Notes: a model not told the origin generated them from the sequence alone. A stretch of DNA of 64,000 nucleotides from Vombatus ursinus (GCF_900497805.2 NW_020945064.1:5161900-5225899), one strand, 5' to 3'. Counted from the stretch's first letter, positions 28,880-63,410 are shown. Numbers and translations are program-made.

Positions 28880-29560
28880 TGACCTCATCAGCTCCCGGGG
28901 ACTCAATCATCGTCCCCAGGCGAAGGATTCTTAAATCTACTCATACAAAGCCCAGAACTCTGCTGACCCCCAACCTCGCATCTCCCACTGCCCATCAGGA
29001 ACCTCAGAGAACTGAATGTTCCACATCGTCTGCTCAACACGTCCACAACTCAGCTCATTCTTTCCCCCAAAATGTTGCCCTCTTCCTCATGACCGTTTCC
29101 CTCTTCCTGTAGAGGGCACCACCATGCCAGTCACCCCGGCTCATTCTCAAGTCCTCCCTCTCTCTCTCATGCCCCTCCCCCCTATATCCAATCTGTGCCC
29201 AAGGTCTGTCATTTCCCCCTAGCATCTCTCCAATATGCCCTTCTCTCTTCTGGCATTGCCACCACCTCGGGGCAGGCACCACCTCACCATTCCTCTATTG
29301 CAATAACCTGCTTACCATGAAATCTACCCAGTTCATTTTCTACTCAGTTGTCAAAGTGATCTTCCTAAAACAGATCTGACCTTCCCATACAATAAACCCC
29401 ATCACCTCCAGGATTAAACATAAATTCCTCTGTCTGGCTTTTAAAGCCCTTCATAACTTGCCCCCACCCCACCCCCCTTTCCAGGGGGGTCCAGGTTCCA
29501 CAAATAGCTTATTGCCCAGCAAGCAGTAGGTGCTTAATAAATGTTTATTGACTAACTCAG
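28880..29560 (+). repeat. L2 3' region
   Basis: Includes catcacctccaggattaaac and tggcttttaaagcccttcat, and a terminal tip at 29520-29555 (aagcagtaggtgcttaataa). The middle is deleted at about 29485. Confidence 0.65.
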
Positions 29561-29639
29561 TTTCCTCAGTCATAAAATGAAAGGGGAACAACTAAATGAG
29601 CTAGAGGTCCCTTCTAAGTCCACTCAAGTCAAGAGCAAA

Positions 29640-30545
29640 TTAATTGACTACAGGATGCTAATCAATGGGGATACAGAGAAAAGCAAAAGACAGTCCCTGC
29701 TCTCAAGGAGCTCACAGTCTAATGGGGGAGACATGAAAATAATTATGTACAAATAAGACATATACAGATATACTATATCAGACTGCTTGTTGTCTTGGGG
29801 AGACGCAAGAGGAGGGAGGGAGAGAGGGAGAAAAAAACTTGGAACTCAAAATCTTATAAAAGTGAATGATGAAAACTAAAATTAATTAATTTTTTAAAAA
29901 GACATAGGCAGAATAAATTGAAGATAACCACAGAGGGATGGCAGTAGCATTAAATGGGACTCACAAAAGCTTCTTGTAGAAGCTGGGATGTAAGCAGTAT
30001 TTGAAGGACTCCAGAGAAGCCAGGAGTCAGAGAGGAGGAGACAGAGCATTCCAGGCCTGGGAAACAGCCGCTGAAAATGGCTCGAAGCAGACCAAGTGTC
30101 TTGTGTGAAGCACAAAAAGGAGGCTAGAGTTACTGGATCAGAGGTACTTGGAGGGGGGTAAAGGTGTAAGAAGACTAGAAAGTAAGGGGGACGTAAGTTA
30201 TGAAGGCCTTTAAAAGCCAAAAGGAGAATTTTATATTTGATCCGGGAGTTAGTAGGGAGCCACTGGATTTGACTGAATGGAGCATGTAGTGTGTGTGACA
30301 CAATCTGAGCTATGCTTTAGGGAGATCATTTTGATGGTAAGTGAAGAATGGACTGGAGTGGGCAGAGATTTGTGGCAGAGGAACCAACTAGTAAGCTATT
30401 GCTATAGTCTAGGTGTGAGGGGATGAGGCCTGCACCAAGGGGTGGCAGTGTCAGAGGAGGGAAGATATTACAGTAGATTTGGCAAGAAGGACATACAAGA
30501 TGAAAGTGAGGTTGGGGTTTAGACTAGGAGGAGAGTGGTGCCCTA
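29640..30545 (-). repeat. L2 with recognisable ORF2 C-terminus, split by an L1 end
   Basis: Minus-strand L2. Its tip is at the left (tctcaaggagctcacagtct). The conceptual minus-strand frame at 29894-30301 contains LPTNSRIKYKILLLAFKGLH and NLRPPYF, which resembles the C-terminus of CR1/L2-clade reverse transcriptases. It is interrupted at about 29763-29897 by an L1 3' end. Confidence 0.75.
29763..29897 (+). mobile_element. Short L1 3' end inserted in L2
   Basis: tatcagactgcttgttgtct to aagtgaatgatgaaaactaa, the L1 3' terminus. A short duplication aagacata flanks it (near 29756 and 29898). Confidence 0.75.
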
Positions 30546-30599
30546 AGTAGATCTATGATCCTACAATAAAACTCCTTTAGGTCTCTAATGATTGCCTTA

Positions 30600-31330
30600 T
30601 TATAAAATTCAATGGCTTTTTAAAAGTCATTTCCTTTTGACTTCTCTGCATCTGACACTGCTCAAATCTTCCCCTACCCCTCACCCCCTTTCTTAATAGT
30701 CTCTCCTCCTTTGGCTTCCAAAACACCGTCCTCTCACGATTCTCCTTCTTAGCTCTTTAACCGCTCTGCTGAAAATGCTGCCTTGTTCTCCTTTCTTTTC
30801 CTTAAATGGGGACACCCTCCAAGACTATGCTTCCCCCTCTTTTCTTTCTATATACTTCACCATAGGCAATGAGATGAGTAAATACCTTCTCTCATGATTT
30901 CAATCAGCCCCTCCCATGCGGATGACCCTGATATCTACATTCTACTCCAGAGTGCCTGTGTCCTATTTCGGATTGACAGCTTTATATTTCCACCTAGATA
31001 TTCCAATGGTACTTGAAACTCATCCTCATCAAAGCTGAACAAGTTGTCATTTTTATAAACTCTACCCTTCCCCTTACCTTCCCTATTTCTGGTAAAATCC
31101 TCCTAGTCACCAGGGATTCAAATCTCAGAATTATTTTGACTTCTCCCTTCTCCAGCACTTTATCTAATCAGCTGCCAATTCTTACCAATTGTGCCTCTGC
31201 AATATCTTTCATATATTAACCTTACTGCTACCACTGGAATTTGGGGGCATGTACCCTCTCTTTACCTTCAAAACTTAATGTTGTATTATTGTTTATATTT
31301 TGTGATACTATATGCTCAAAACAAGAGTTC
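30600..31330 (+). repeat. Decayed L2 coding/3' region
   Basis: Pyrimidine-rich stretch with L2-like pieces (gcatctgacactgctcaaat, cggatgaccctgatatctac). Open frame 31013-31219 is part of this. Confidence 0.5.
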
Positions 31331-31399
31331 TTAATCTTTTGGGGGGTCATAGATTCCTTTGGAAATCTGGTAAAGGCTATTTAGACCCCTTTTCAAGAT

Positions 31400-32880
31400 C
31401 ATGTTTTTAAAAATAATATATAACTTTTTCCCCAATTACATGTAAAAACAATTTTTTAACATTTTTTAAAGTCTGAATTCCAGGGGCAGCTAGGTGGCGA
31501 AGTGGATAGAGCTCCAGTCTTGGAGTCAGGAGGACCTGAGTTCAAATCCGGACTCAGATACTTGACACTTACCAGCTGTGTGATCTTGGGTAAGTCACTT
31601 AACCCCGATTGCCTCACCCAAAAAAAAAAGTTTGAGTTCCAAATTCTATTTCTCCCTCTTCCCCCCCCCCCCCCCGCCATGGTAAGCAATCTGATAAAGG
31701 TTATACATGTGCCATCATGTAAAACATTTCCATAATAGTCATTTTGTGCAAGGACTGAAAGAGAGAGGGAGAGAGTGCACTTCAGTCTGTATTCAGACAA
31801 CATCAGTCCTTTGGGATTGTCTTGGGTCTCTGTGTTGCTAAGAATACCTAAGTCATTCACAATTGATCATCATACAGTATTATTGTCATTGTCTACAATG
31901 TTCTCCTGGTTCTGTTCACTTCACTATGCATCAGTTCATGTAAGGCCTTGCAGGTTTTTCTGAAATCATCCTGCTTGTCATTTCTTATAGCACAATAATA
32001 TTCCATTACAATCACATACAACTTGTTCAGTCATTCTCCAATTGATGGGCATCCCCTCAATTTCTAATTTTTACCCACCATGAAAGGAGCTGCTATTAAT
32101 ATTTTTGTACACATGGGTCCTTTCCCCTTCTTTTGTATATCTTTGGGATACAGACCTAGCAGTGGTATTGCTGGATGAAAAGTATGCAGTTTTATAGCCT
32201 TTTGGGCATAGTTCAAACTGTTCTCCAAAATGGCTGAATCAGTTCACAACTCCACCAACAGTGCATTAGTGTCCCAGTTTTCCCACATTCCCTCCCATGT
32301 CTATCATTTTCCTTTTCTGTCATGTTATGCAATCTGATACCTCAGAGTTTTAATTTGCAAGTCTCTAATCAACAGTGATTTAGAGCATTTTTTCATATGA
32401 CTAGAGACAGCTTTAATTTCTTCATCTGAAAACTGTCTGTTCATATCCTTTGACCAAGTATCAATTGGGGAATGACTTGTATTATTATAAATTTGACTCG
32501 GTTCTCTCAGTAATTTGAGAAATGAGGCCCTTATCAAGGACATTTGCTGCAAAAAATTTCCCAGTTTTCTTCTTTCCTTCTAATCTTGGTTACATTGGTT
32601 TTGTTTGTGCAAAAACTTTTTAATTTTATATAATAAAAATTCTCCATTTTACATTTTATAATGCTTTCTATATCTTGTTTGGTCCTAAACCCTTCCCTTA
32701 TCCATAGATCTGACAGGTAAATTATTCCATGCTCTCCTAGTTTGCTTATGGTATCACCCTTCATGTGTAAATCATGTACCCATTTTGACCTTATTTTGGA
32801 ATGCAGTGTGAAATGTTGGTCTATATTTAGTTTCTGCCATACTGCAAAATAAAGGCATAAAATACATGGGATCACAAAGG
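31400..32880 (-). mobile_element. L1, 5'-truncated, 3' end at left
   Basis: Minus-strand L1 of about 1.3 kb excluding a SINE at 31483-31631. ORF2 fragments include KWVHDLHMKGDTISKLGEHG, DLWIREGF, YYIKLKSFCTNKTNVTKIRR (32534-32875) and DMNRQFSDEEIKAVSSHMKK (32325-32552). Then the C-terminal region and 3' UTR. Several stops and shifts. Confidence 0.85.
31483..31631 (+). repeat. Poly-A tRNA-type SINE inside the L1 3' UTR
   Basis: Head gggcagctaggtggcgaagt to ccgattgcctcacc and poly-A. Imperfect duplications gtctgaattcc/gtttgagttcc flank it. Confidence 0.85.
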
Positions 32881-32892
32881 AAATAAATGAAT

Positions 32893-32965
32893 ATATGTGT
32901 GTGTGTATGTATATATATATCTATATAGATATAGATATATATATACATATGTATATACATAAACA
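32893..32965. repeat. AT/GT-rich microsatellite
   Basis: tgtgtgtgtatg followed by atatatatatctatatag repeats at the 5' edge of the L1. Confidence 0.85.
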
Positions 32966-33124
32966 TACACTCACAACACACAAAGTTCATTGATACTGGG
33001 TTAATAGCTACCCCAAAACACTGGGGGAAATGCAAAAATCATGAGCTGATAGTATCTGCCCCCATGGAGGTCTTAGTCTAACAGAGGGCTGTGACTCACA
33101 CACAAATCACACACTGGTCCTATT

Positions 33125-33720
33125 GTAATGGCTTCCAATTCCTTCAGTCTGTCCCCTCTCATACCTTGTCTAAACAAATACCTTCAAGAAATCCCCACTG
33201 CTGAAACTATACACTTCTTAACCTGACACTTAAGGCCTTCCATAATCAGGCTCCAACCTACTTTTTCAAGGTTCTCTCAACATTCTTGCCTCTACCTTTG
33301 CTACATCTAGCCAAACCAAACTGCTCCCATGTCCTCGTACTTGTCCATCCTTCAGCCATCCCTGGGCCTTGACTTGGATCACCCCCTCCCTCCAAACCTA
33401 ATATGGATCATCCTGTGCCCTCCACTCCCACCCTTGACCTTAATTCCTTCCCGGGGAAATCCTTCCCTTCCAGATTCAGTTCAGAATCCATCTCCCTCAA
33501 GCCTTCCCTTCCCTCTCTGGCTGTAGTGACTGCTCCTCAATGATCTCCCAGCACCCTGCTTCAGTCTCTTCCAGCTGATTCCCCTCTGGCCCATAGTCAT
33601 TGTGTATATCTCAGCTCTGTAAGGTTATACTTAAACAACGTGTATATACCATTTATTCCACCATCCCCAAGCCCCTGCAGGTGGCAAGGATATGAAGAGC
33701 ATGCATGACCCCTGAAGAAC
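33125..33720 (+). repeat. L2 3' region
   Basis: ttaaggccttccataatcag, caaccattcttgcctctacc-like pieces and tgtatatctcagctctgtaa. Diverged, without the terminal tip. Confidence 0.5.
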
Positions 33721-33957
33721 GTGGTTCACTACAACCACAAACAGGACGAGGCTGGCTCCCGGACACATGCAGCACGCAGCCCAGCGCTGTCCTTTGGGAA
33801 ACTACTGTAAGCCCACCTGAGTGGGGCTGGAACTCCATACAAAAGATCTGTACATTCCCAGGAGAACATAAGTAGCTTGAGGGCAGAGACTTTCATTTTT
33901 GTTCCCACCACTGTGAAATTAATGTTTAGCAAATGCAAGTCTGATCCTATTTAATAA

Positions 33958-34270
33958 ACTCCAGGGCTCGCCATGACCTCCAGGATCAAACAGAAATGCT
34001 GTTTGGCTTTGAAAGCCCTTCCTAACCTGCCTCCTTCCTCTCCCCACACCTCTCTGGTCTTCTTACACCTGACGATCCTCCAGGTGCTCTGCCACCCAGT
34101 GACAATGGTCTTCTTGCTTCTCCTCACACAAGAGCCTTCATCACCTGACTCCGAGCATTTTCCCTGCTGGTCCTCCATACCTGGAATGCTCTCCCACCAC
34201 ATCTCTGTCTCTCGGCTTCCTTCGAGCCTCAGCCTTTTTGTACATCCCCAATGTTGACTGCAGTTCTTGG
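33958..34270 (+). repeat. L2 3' region
   Basis: catgacctccaggatcaaac, tttggctttgaaagcccttc, catacctggaatgctctccc and cggcttccttcgagcctcag, a good L2 match. The reverse-strand open frame at 33951-34394 is a shadow of this. Confidence 0.7.
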
Positions 34271-34304
34271 CAAAGCTGAGCTGACTTGACTTGACCACAG
34301 AGGC

Positions 34305-34520
34305 AGCTAGGTGGCGTGGGAGACCGAGTGTTGGCTCTAAGAGTCTGAGGCTTGCCTCAGACATGGAATAGCTGAGTATTGCTGGGCAAGCCATCCTTCA
34401 TAGTGCTCAGCCCCAGTTTTACCCTCTGCAAAGTAGAAATAGCACTCACCTCACAGGGATGCTATGAAGCTCAGGTGAGATAACATATGGGAATGTCTTG
34501 TGAGTAAATATATTCTGCCA
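34305..34520 (+). repeat. MIR/THER1-type SINE
   Basis: Head gaggcagctaggtggcgtgg, then degraded body; core agttttaccctctgcaaagt and 3' part cacagggatgctatgaagct. Confidence 0.6.
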
Positions 34521-34529
34521 ATGCTGAAT

Positions 34530-36080
34530 GCGGCTGAGATAACATAAGGAAAACGCTTTGCCAATCTTACAAGTCTTATATAAAGATGAGCTATCATTCT
34601 GGTATACAACATAAAGCAAAGGCTCAATACAGGCTGAATTAAAATGTTTTGATTTGAGGGCAAGGATGGTTTTATTTCATTCCCTTATCTGTACTGCCTT
34701 GTGCATGCACCAAGCACTTGGCCCTTTACCAATTTAAGGCTTAAAAGAAAGAAAGCTGGGAGTATAAAATGATGTACCTTTGTGCTAAGCTTTCCTGTAA
34801 ATTTGGGAAACAGCTATGGTATAATAAATGGATATCAAATTGGCATCAAAGTCATGAAGACCATCTCTGACCCATAAGGCCTTTTAGTTCCTTTCTGCCT
34901 TGGCAAAGTAGGTTTACTCAGAAGACATTCCCTATGCCAATGATACCATAGAAATGATACAAAAAAAGTTACTGCCCACTGGATATTTTTGGCCATGGGT
35001 TTAGGTTTGCTGCAAATAATTTGGTGAATTATCACTAGACAAAATTTCGGAACTCCTTTCTTAATTTTAGTAACCACTTCCAAACACCCACCTGTAATCC
35101 TTTACCCTCTTGGTTCTTTGTGTAACTCTGTGGAACATTCGGCACTTTCGTGATACTTACAATTCTCTTTAAAGGAAAAAGTGAGGTATGATCTTTTTTA
35201 AAAGTTAAGATGTCTCACATTCATGACACCTGCCATTGTAGCCCTGTATAAGCCCACCCCAGCATCTAGCATCTTAACTCCTAATGAGCCTGTTGCTATA
35301 TGTAGTCACCTTGATACCACTTCTAGAGAACCATTGTTAAGTGATCACCCATGTTGCTTATGAGTCAAAAATAAAGTTTAGTTTTGAAAATGTCATGTCA
35401 TTCAGCAGCACAACTGATATACTGCCGATTCCTTTGTGCCCCACGCCCTCAGTTAAGATGGATGTCCTCTGAATGTCTTTTTATAGCGCTTGAAGTCACA
35501 ATGAATCTTCAAGTGATCGAAGTAATCAGTTGTTTAAAGCCTATTCAAGAAGTCCTACACATCCAGTTAGTATTCTAAGCAACAGTAAGTATGTCAGGTC
35601 AAAGGAAGGACAATTCACAAATACTTTCTGTATATTCACTTTGAAGCTTTCTAGAGAGCAAGACCTGCCTTTTGCCTTTATGTCCCAAGCACTTACTTAA
35701 AACATAGTAAATGTCTGCTGACTCACTGACTTGTTATTTTGCTTAACTGGATTATACTTTTTGATCTGCTTTGCTAAAATTTCTCATTAAACAAAAAAGA
35801 AAATTCAGTAAAGGGCCCTTCTTTGGCAAAAAGAGCAAAAGCAGAACTTCATGGTAATCTGAGGGCAGAGAAAACACAACTTTACCAACACTGTGAACGT
35901 TGACACAAGATGACTACCTAATCCCATGGTCCTGGTCCAAAACCCTTTATTAGGGTTGCCAGCTCTTTAGGCATTTTATCATACTATCATTTGTTGGCTT
36001 ATTGTTGCCATACCCAGCACACGTTAGTTTTAGTTTTAAGTAACTGCAGCCTTTGGCCTTTTAAAAGGCAGGCAAATCAA
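34530..36080. other. Intergenic stretch, no gene recognised
   Basis: AT-rich sequence between RPL13 and SPG7 with only small open frames and no repeat that I can name with confidence. Confidence 0.35.
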
Positions 36081-36084
36081 TTCT

Positions 36085-36600
36085 ATTCTATTCTATTCAA
36101 TAAACACGTGTAAAGCACCTACTTTGTGCAAGACACTGGGATGCAAAGGTTAAAAGAAATGGTTCCTTTCTTTAGGCCAATTATAATCTCTAGTTTGGCA
36201 ATGTAGCTGGTATAAAAGTAAACATACAACATAGCATGCTTACTATAAGGGCAAAGAAGAAATCTTGACCAAAGTTGAGGAGGGAGAGAGCACTTTTAGC
36301 TAAGGAGACAGGAAAGGTTTCCTCAAATAGGCACCTGAACTGGGTCTGGAAGGATTTGAAACTGGATTTAAACTGGTAGAGATGAAGGGAGAAGGGAGGA
36401 TTGAGAGAGGAGGAGGACTGGACAGGGGGGATGGTCTCTGACAATGGAGAGAGGTGGCCGAGGCCCCAGCTAGGTAGTCCAGCTTGGCTGGAATGTGGAA
36501 TTTGTAAAGTGTGACTATAAAATAAAATCGAAATGTTAGGCCAAGGAGCTAGTATTTCATCATAGAAGAAGCCAGGAGCCACTGAAACCTTCAAACTTTG
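36085..36600 (-). repeat. L2 3' region
   Basis: cgtgtaaagcacctactttg to gtttggcaatgtagctgg and gaagccaggagccactg. The 149-codon minus frame at 36190-36639 lies in it and is not a gene. Confidence 0.55.
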
Positions 36601-36639
36601 GCATGCACTTACTGAGTTATTTCTACTCAAAACCATCAA

Positions 36640-37225
36640 TTTCTACTCGGGTTCAGTAATGAGTCCCCATCCGGGCCTACTCCAACAGCCTCTCTCAGAT
36701 CCACTCTCCACAGGGCTGCCCTGTCCACTGGACCCAGGCAGGCCATTACTCGAGAACCTTCAGCAGTTCTTCCTTCCTTGAGAATAAATGAGGAAGGCCT
36801 CTGCTTGGAGTGTCAAGCCATTCACCAGCTGGCCCCAGGAGACTTTTCTGGCTCATTTCATATTCACCCACTGGACATTGGCCAAACCGAATGACTCGCT
36901 GTTCTCTAAGCTTGCCAACCACCTCCTGCCTCTAACCCTTTGCACAGGCAGGCCCTCGGGTGTGGGTCATGCCTGGACTACTTGTCCTCATTTCTGCCTC
37001 TTAGAATCTCTCTCGTTCATCCAGAGGAATTCATGGTTGACCTCCTACACAATCTTCTGGGTCCCCTAGCTCACTCTTTCCTCAAATTATTGTGCTTAGT
37101 TATTTTCATGTTCATTGCTTCCGGTAGAACATAAGCTTCTTGAAGACAGGGGCCATTTTTTGTCTATATCCTCAGTACCTAGTGTAATTTCTTGCATGAA
37201 CTTGAAAAATGTTTGTTGAGTCCCT
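36640..37225 (+). repeat. L2 3' end
   Basis: gcctactccaacagcctctc, gaggaaggcctctgcttgga and ataagcttcttgaagacagg, ending near tgtttgttgagtccc. Confidence 0.6.
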
Positions 37226-37229
37226 TTTG

Positions 37230-37325
37230 TAATATCAGAAAACTGGAAAGGGGATGTCCTTCAGTTGGAAATGACTGAACAAATCAAGGCATGAGAGTAT
37301 CACATTACCGTTCTATTACAAATGC
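37230..37325 (+). mobile_element. L1 ORF2 C-terminal scrap
   Basis: gaaaactggaaaggggatgt and ccttcagttggaaatgactg correspond to the L1 NWK...CPSVGEW segment. Confidence 0.5.
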
Positions 37326-37690
37326 AGAGAAAATGGAGGCCGTCTCTTCTCACCTCTTCCTCATCTCCTATCATTCATGTGCCTTCAGCCACTCTCTTCT
37401 TCAACCCTGTCTCACGTGATAAAATGACCTTACGCCTTACCAAGGCCAACCCCTCTGATTATTCAAGTGATCCCATTCTACCCTCTCTCCTCCAACAGAC
37501 TGACTTTTTCTTCCCCACTCTATCACTTATTCTCACTCTCTCTCCTGGCTCCTTCCCTACCACCTACACACGTGCCCTTGTCTCTCCACCATCCTGAAGA
37601 ATCCTTCACTTGATCCTTCTATCCTGGCTATCATCTTGTTTCTCTTCTGCCTTTTGGGGCTATAAAGCGCCTCCACTTTCTTTCTGATCA
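37325..37690 (+). repeat. L2-like coding-region fragment
   Basis: ctctcctggctccttcccta and gatccttctatcctggctat resemble parts of L2 ORF2. Tentative. Confidence 0.4.
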
Positions 37691-37706
37691 AGAGTGAAAT
37701 GAGCAG

Positions 37707-37855
37707 GGGGCAGCTAGATGGTACAGTGGATAGAGCACTGGCCCTGGAGTCAGGAGGACCTGAGTTCAAATCTGGCCTCAGACACGTGATACTCACTAGC
37801 TGCTGTGTCATCCTGGGCAAGTCACTTAATCCTGATTGCCTCTCACAAAAGAAAA
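37707..37855 (+). repeat. Poly-A tRNA-type SINE
   Basis: gggggcagctagatggtaca to ttaatcctgattgcctc and an A-rich tail. 16-bp near-perfect duplication agagtgaaatgagcag (37691-37706) and agagtgaaatgtgcag (from about 37859). Confidence 0.88.
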
Positions 37856-37869
37856 AAAAGAGTGAAATG

Positions 37870-38200
37870 TGCAGAAGAACAATTTCTACAAAAACAATAA
37901 AATGGTAAAATTAAATTTTGAAAGTTTTAAAGAATTGATCAAAGCAATGAAATGGTTCCAAAGGATCAACAACGAAGCATACAATCTACCTCTTGAGAAT
38001 CAAGTAATGGTTTCAGGATATAGTGCAGGAAAATATATTTCTCTGGCCAATGGGGAAATCTGCTTTGCTTTATGTATATTTGTTAGTATAAAATTTTTTT
38101 CTTCTGTTTTTTTCAGTGTGTTGAGGGGGAGAGGAGAAGAGAGTTGGGAGCAAGAGAAAATCAATTTTGTTAATTTTAAAAAAGAAAACTTAATTTAAAA
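37870..38200 (+). mobile_element. L1 3' UTR-like remnant
   Basis: caatggggaaatctgctttg and ttgagggggagaggagaaga resemble the piece at 720-880. A different L1 subfamily 3' end from that at 51000. Confidence 0.5.
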
Positions 38201-40420
38201 AAGAAAAATGTTTGTTGGCTTGGATTAGTACCAGAGAAGTGAGTATGATATCCAGTCCATTCATGAGTTTAGAATACTCTACTGCAAATTTTTATAGAGA
38301 TGGTACAAGGAATTGCCCACTACATTGCCTTCCCTCCATTCTTACATCTTTAGCACTCTCTCCATGGAAGACGTATTTGCATATGTATTATAATCCATGT
38401 TTCCTCCCTCCAAAAGAATTTAACTCTTTCAGGGGAGAGAATTTTTCCTTTTAATTTTAAATTTAAACATTTCCCCAGTGCTGTGCAGAGTAAACAACTA
38501 ATAAATGTTGTTGAACTGGATTTGATGAGAGACACTCTTCACTTTTCTATTCAACAGGTAGCAAGATAATACACTGAAGTAACTGGCAACAAGTTTCTTG
38601 TCCTATATAGTATTTTGCAAAGATTAGGATGTTCAAAACAGTTGCCAAATAGTTATTTTGTGAAAATCATGTAACTCTAAAATTTCAACAAGTTGGCAAA
38701 AGGCAGAAGAAAATTATGTCAGAGATACATAAGTCTAAAATGTGCAACTCCTGGGCTTCGATAGAAACCATTCTTTCCAACAGTCAAATAAAATGTATAC
38801 TTGTCTACATTGGTAGAAACGGCAGCTATATGGCACCAAGTAGGTCAGTCCTGGAAGAAGTACTTTTGTCCACACAATGAATTGGTTCCTGAAATCATAC
38901 GTGAATTAAATTTTTGTGATGAAAGACCAGAGAAATTTACTATAAATTTTACCTTGAGTGCCTTGCTAAATCCTTTTTGCAGATCCTCTATCAATTTCCT
39001 ATTCCAGGACAGATGTGTGTCTGTCAGTCTCTCACCAATTCCACTCTAGGAAGCCTCTATATGACTCTCTGACATTCACCTTGGTGAATTTCAGCCAGTA
39101 CAGAATACCTCTCTTAAAACCAGCTTACTAGTCTTATGAGATTTCCCTCTTGACCACCAGTGGGTTATTGTCTAGCAATGAATAAAATACCCCTAGACAC
39201 TGTCCTGCAAGATTCTAAGAACATGAAAAAAAAAAAGATTCTAAGAACGATCTGAGCCTGGAAGGAAGTAAAGAAGTGTTTCAGTAGATGCCAGGAATCA
39301 GGTGAGCCACAGGCTTTTCACTGTATGGCCAGGACATGCCCACCAACAGCTGGGCAGTGCCCCTAGACTCTGGACAGATGCCAAAGCTAAATCAGGGGAC
39401 TGTTTCCAACATGGCACTGCCTTAGGAAGTCTGCTCTGGACTAGCAGTCAGGAGGATTCTCAGGAGGGAAGATCAATTTCAGGGTTTCTGGAATTCTGTC
39501 TATAACCTCTCCATGATGCACAATTGCCATCCTCCAATTCATTCCTTACAGGTTTTTACAATTAGTATACAACTGAAGTTTCTTCCTGGAAACTGGTTCC
39601 TAACCCAACACAATGATACTATTTAGATAACACTTCAAGGTTTACAAAGACATATATACTTGTTATCTCATTCAGTCCTCACCAGTACCCTATGAAATAT
39701 CATCCCCGTATACAGCTGAGAAAATCAAGGTTCCAAGACACCCCACTTGCAGATGGTCTCTTCTGATTCTAAGTGCACCATTACTCCCACCACACCAGAC
39801 TGCCTCCCTTAAAATACTTAAACAAGAATTTGGTTTATTTCATTTCCTGAGCTCCTATAGACTTATTTAACAGATGATTTGTTAAGGCTCACCTGGGGAT
39901 TTGGTCACAGGGTGGGTGTGAACTAAACTGAGTCCTCTTTGTAGGCTTTTCTGGATGGTCACCTGAATGAAGATCTGCATTCCAAAATCAAATGTAAGCC
40001 AAAGCTACCCTGAGCTTCTATCCTGTGAGTCAAAGCTTCTCCTGGGCTATGGGAATCTACCACAAAGTCCTGGGGCTAGCAGAGTGCTGTCTATGCATAA
40101 AGCAGTTCTTGATAAATACCAATTTGACTTAGTTGGGGCTTATGCCAAAAAGCAATATGGCAAATCTGTTTCAGTGCCCTCTCCGGGATAACAAAACTGC
40201 TATCCTATAATTCATTCCCTACAGATATTTGTAACAGCTGCCTGAGTTCACATACCTAACATAAACAGGACATTTCTTCTTGTATGCTGATTCCGAGACT
40301 ACCAATTTAATATATTAAGTCTTATTCCCTCATGGCAGTACCCCCAAATCCATGCCTCCAAATGGTTTTCTGCAGAGAAAATTGAGGGATGGGGAAAAAC
40401 AGGATTGAACATATCAGAGA
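38200..40420. other. Intergenic stretch near the SPG7 3' end
   Basis: Mostly unassigned. A MIR-like piece lies at about 39600-39750, and two weakly similar segments at about 39500-39600 and 40195-40300. No coding exon recognised. Confidence 0.35.
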
Positions 40421-40428
40421 CATACTCT

Positions 40429-40586
40429 TTTTTTTTTTTTGCTTAGGCAGTTGGGGTTAAGTGACTTGCCCAGGGTCACACAGCTAGTAAGTGTTAAGTG
40501 TTTAGTCTGAGGACAGATTTGAACTCAGGTCCTCCTGACTTCAGGGCTGGTGCTCTATCCACTGCGCCACCTAGCTGCCCCCAGAG
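40429..40586 (-). repeat. Poly-A tRNA-type SINE
   Basis: Reverse orientation: poly-T at left, then gttaagtgacttgcccaggg and head gcgccacctagctgcccc at right. Flanked by cagagacatactc and cagagatatattc. Confidence 0.88.
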
Positions 40587-40879
40587 ATATATTCTTATAC
40601 AATTGTTTCCCTTCAAGTATGAGGGAAGAAGTAAATCAAAATGCATCTCTACCCATCAATGATGAAAATGGGCTCTTCCAGATGGTGAATGATGGACGCA
40701 TTGAATGAGAGATTAAAAATTATGTGAATCCATGGCTACAAAATGGGCTTTTCACTTAAGCTATTCTAACAGCAGAATCTACAAACTATTATCAAAAAAT
40801 TAAACAGATACATAAACCCAACCATTCTCCTCAATGAGGCCTGGTTAAGTTGTACAGAAATGGATATCATCCTGCAAAA

Positions 40880-40885
40880 TTTATT
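40880..40885 (-). terminator. SPG7: Candidate SPG7 polyadenylation signal AATAAA
   Basis: First canonical minus-strand AATAAA found after the SPG7 stop codon. A weaker ATTAAA lies at 41010-41015. Confidence 0.4.
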
Positions 40886-41620
40886 AATCAAACACTGCAA
40901 CAGTTTACCCAGGTATAAAAAGCAAGGTGTCATAAATACTTTGAAAATAAAGCATTAAGAATATCTCTGTAAACATGATATCCAGTTAAATAGCATCAGG
41001 TGAAGATATTTTAATCCCATAAATGTGCTTTCTTTCATTTCCCATAACAGTACAAGCTCATTTACCAGATGACATAATGAGAGGGCTCACAGTTAAGAGA
41101 CAAAATAATTGTCAGATCAGTGTAGCTGTAGAGTCCTTTCTTGAACATTTCATTAGTTATTCTGATAAAGCCAGAGAAACCAGGGAAAAGGTCATATATC
41201 AACTGTCAGGCAGACATGGGATTCTTAAGAAATGTGACTATTGTTCTTCATGGACAACAGGTTGGCACTGTTCTATGTTCTCAATAAGAGTGTTTATAAA
41301 CCTCAGAGCACTAGGAAATAGGCAACACCTGTCATCTGTGATAGAGAGTGTCCCCGTAGGGGAAAAGATATAAAAATCCCGAATCCTCTGCAAAAGGATT
41401 TACTAATGGTTAATGAGTGAATGTAGCTCAGACCTGCACCTGGGGAGGTTGCCTTGTGTAATTTGTGCGATGTTACAGGTTTCACGGTGATGTCTGGACA
41501 CAAGAACCGGAGATCCCAGTTTAAATGAAACCTAGTAGGTCAACTGAACGGGATGTTTGTTTTCTGGTTTCTGGAGGAAATGCTGACCCCTTTTCTAACC
41601 CTCTGAGAAAAGAGTTCAGA
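40880..41620 (-). other. SPG7: Probable SPG7 3' UTR
   Basis: Single-copy-looking sequence follows the SPG7 stop on the minus strand. ATTAAA lies at 41010-41015 and AATAAA at 40880-40885, 606 and 736 nt past the stop; the human 3' UTR is of similar size. Which signal is used cannot be settled from sequence. An open frame on the other strand (41023-41373) has no family resemblance. Confidence 0.5.

Positions 41621-63410
<21,790 letters not shown>

Noticed and set aside
33951-34394. 147-codon minus-strand frame
   Set aside because: Reverse strand of an L2 and a MIR.
36190-36639. 149-codon minus-strand frame
   Set aside because: It lies within an L2 3' region and reads its UTR.
41023-41373. 116-codon plus-strand frame opposite the SPG7 3' UTR
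   Set aside because: No family resemblance and antisense to a likely UTR; no promoter or splice evidence.
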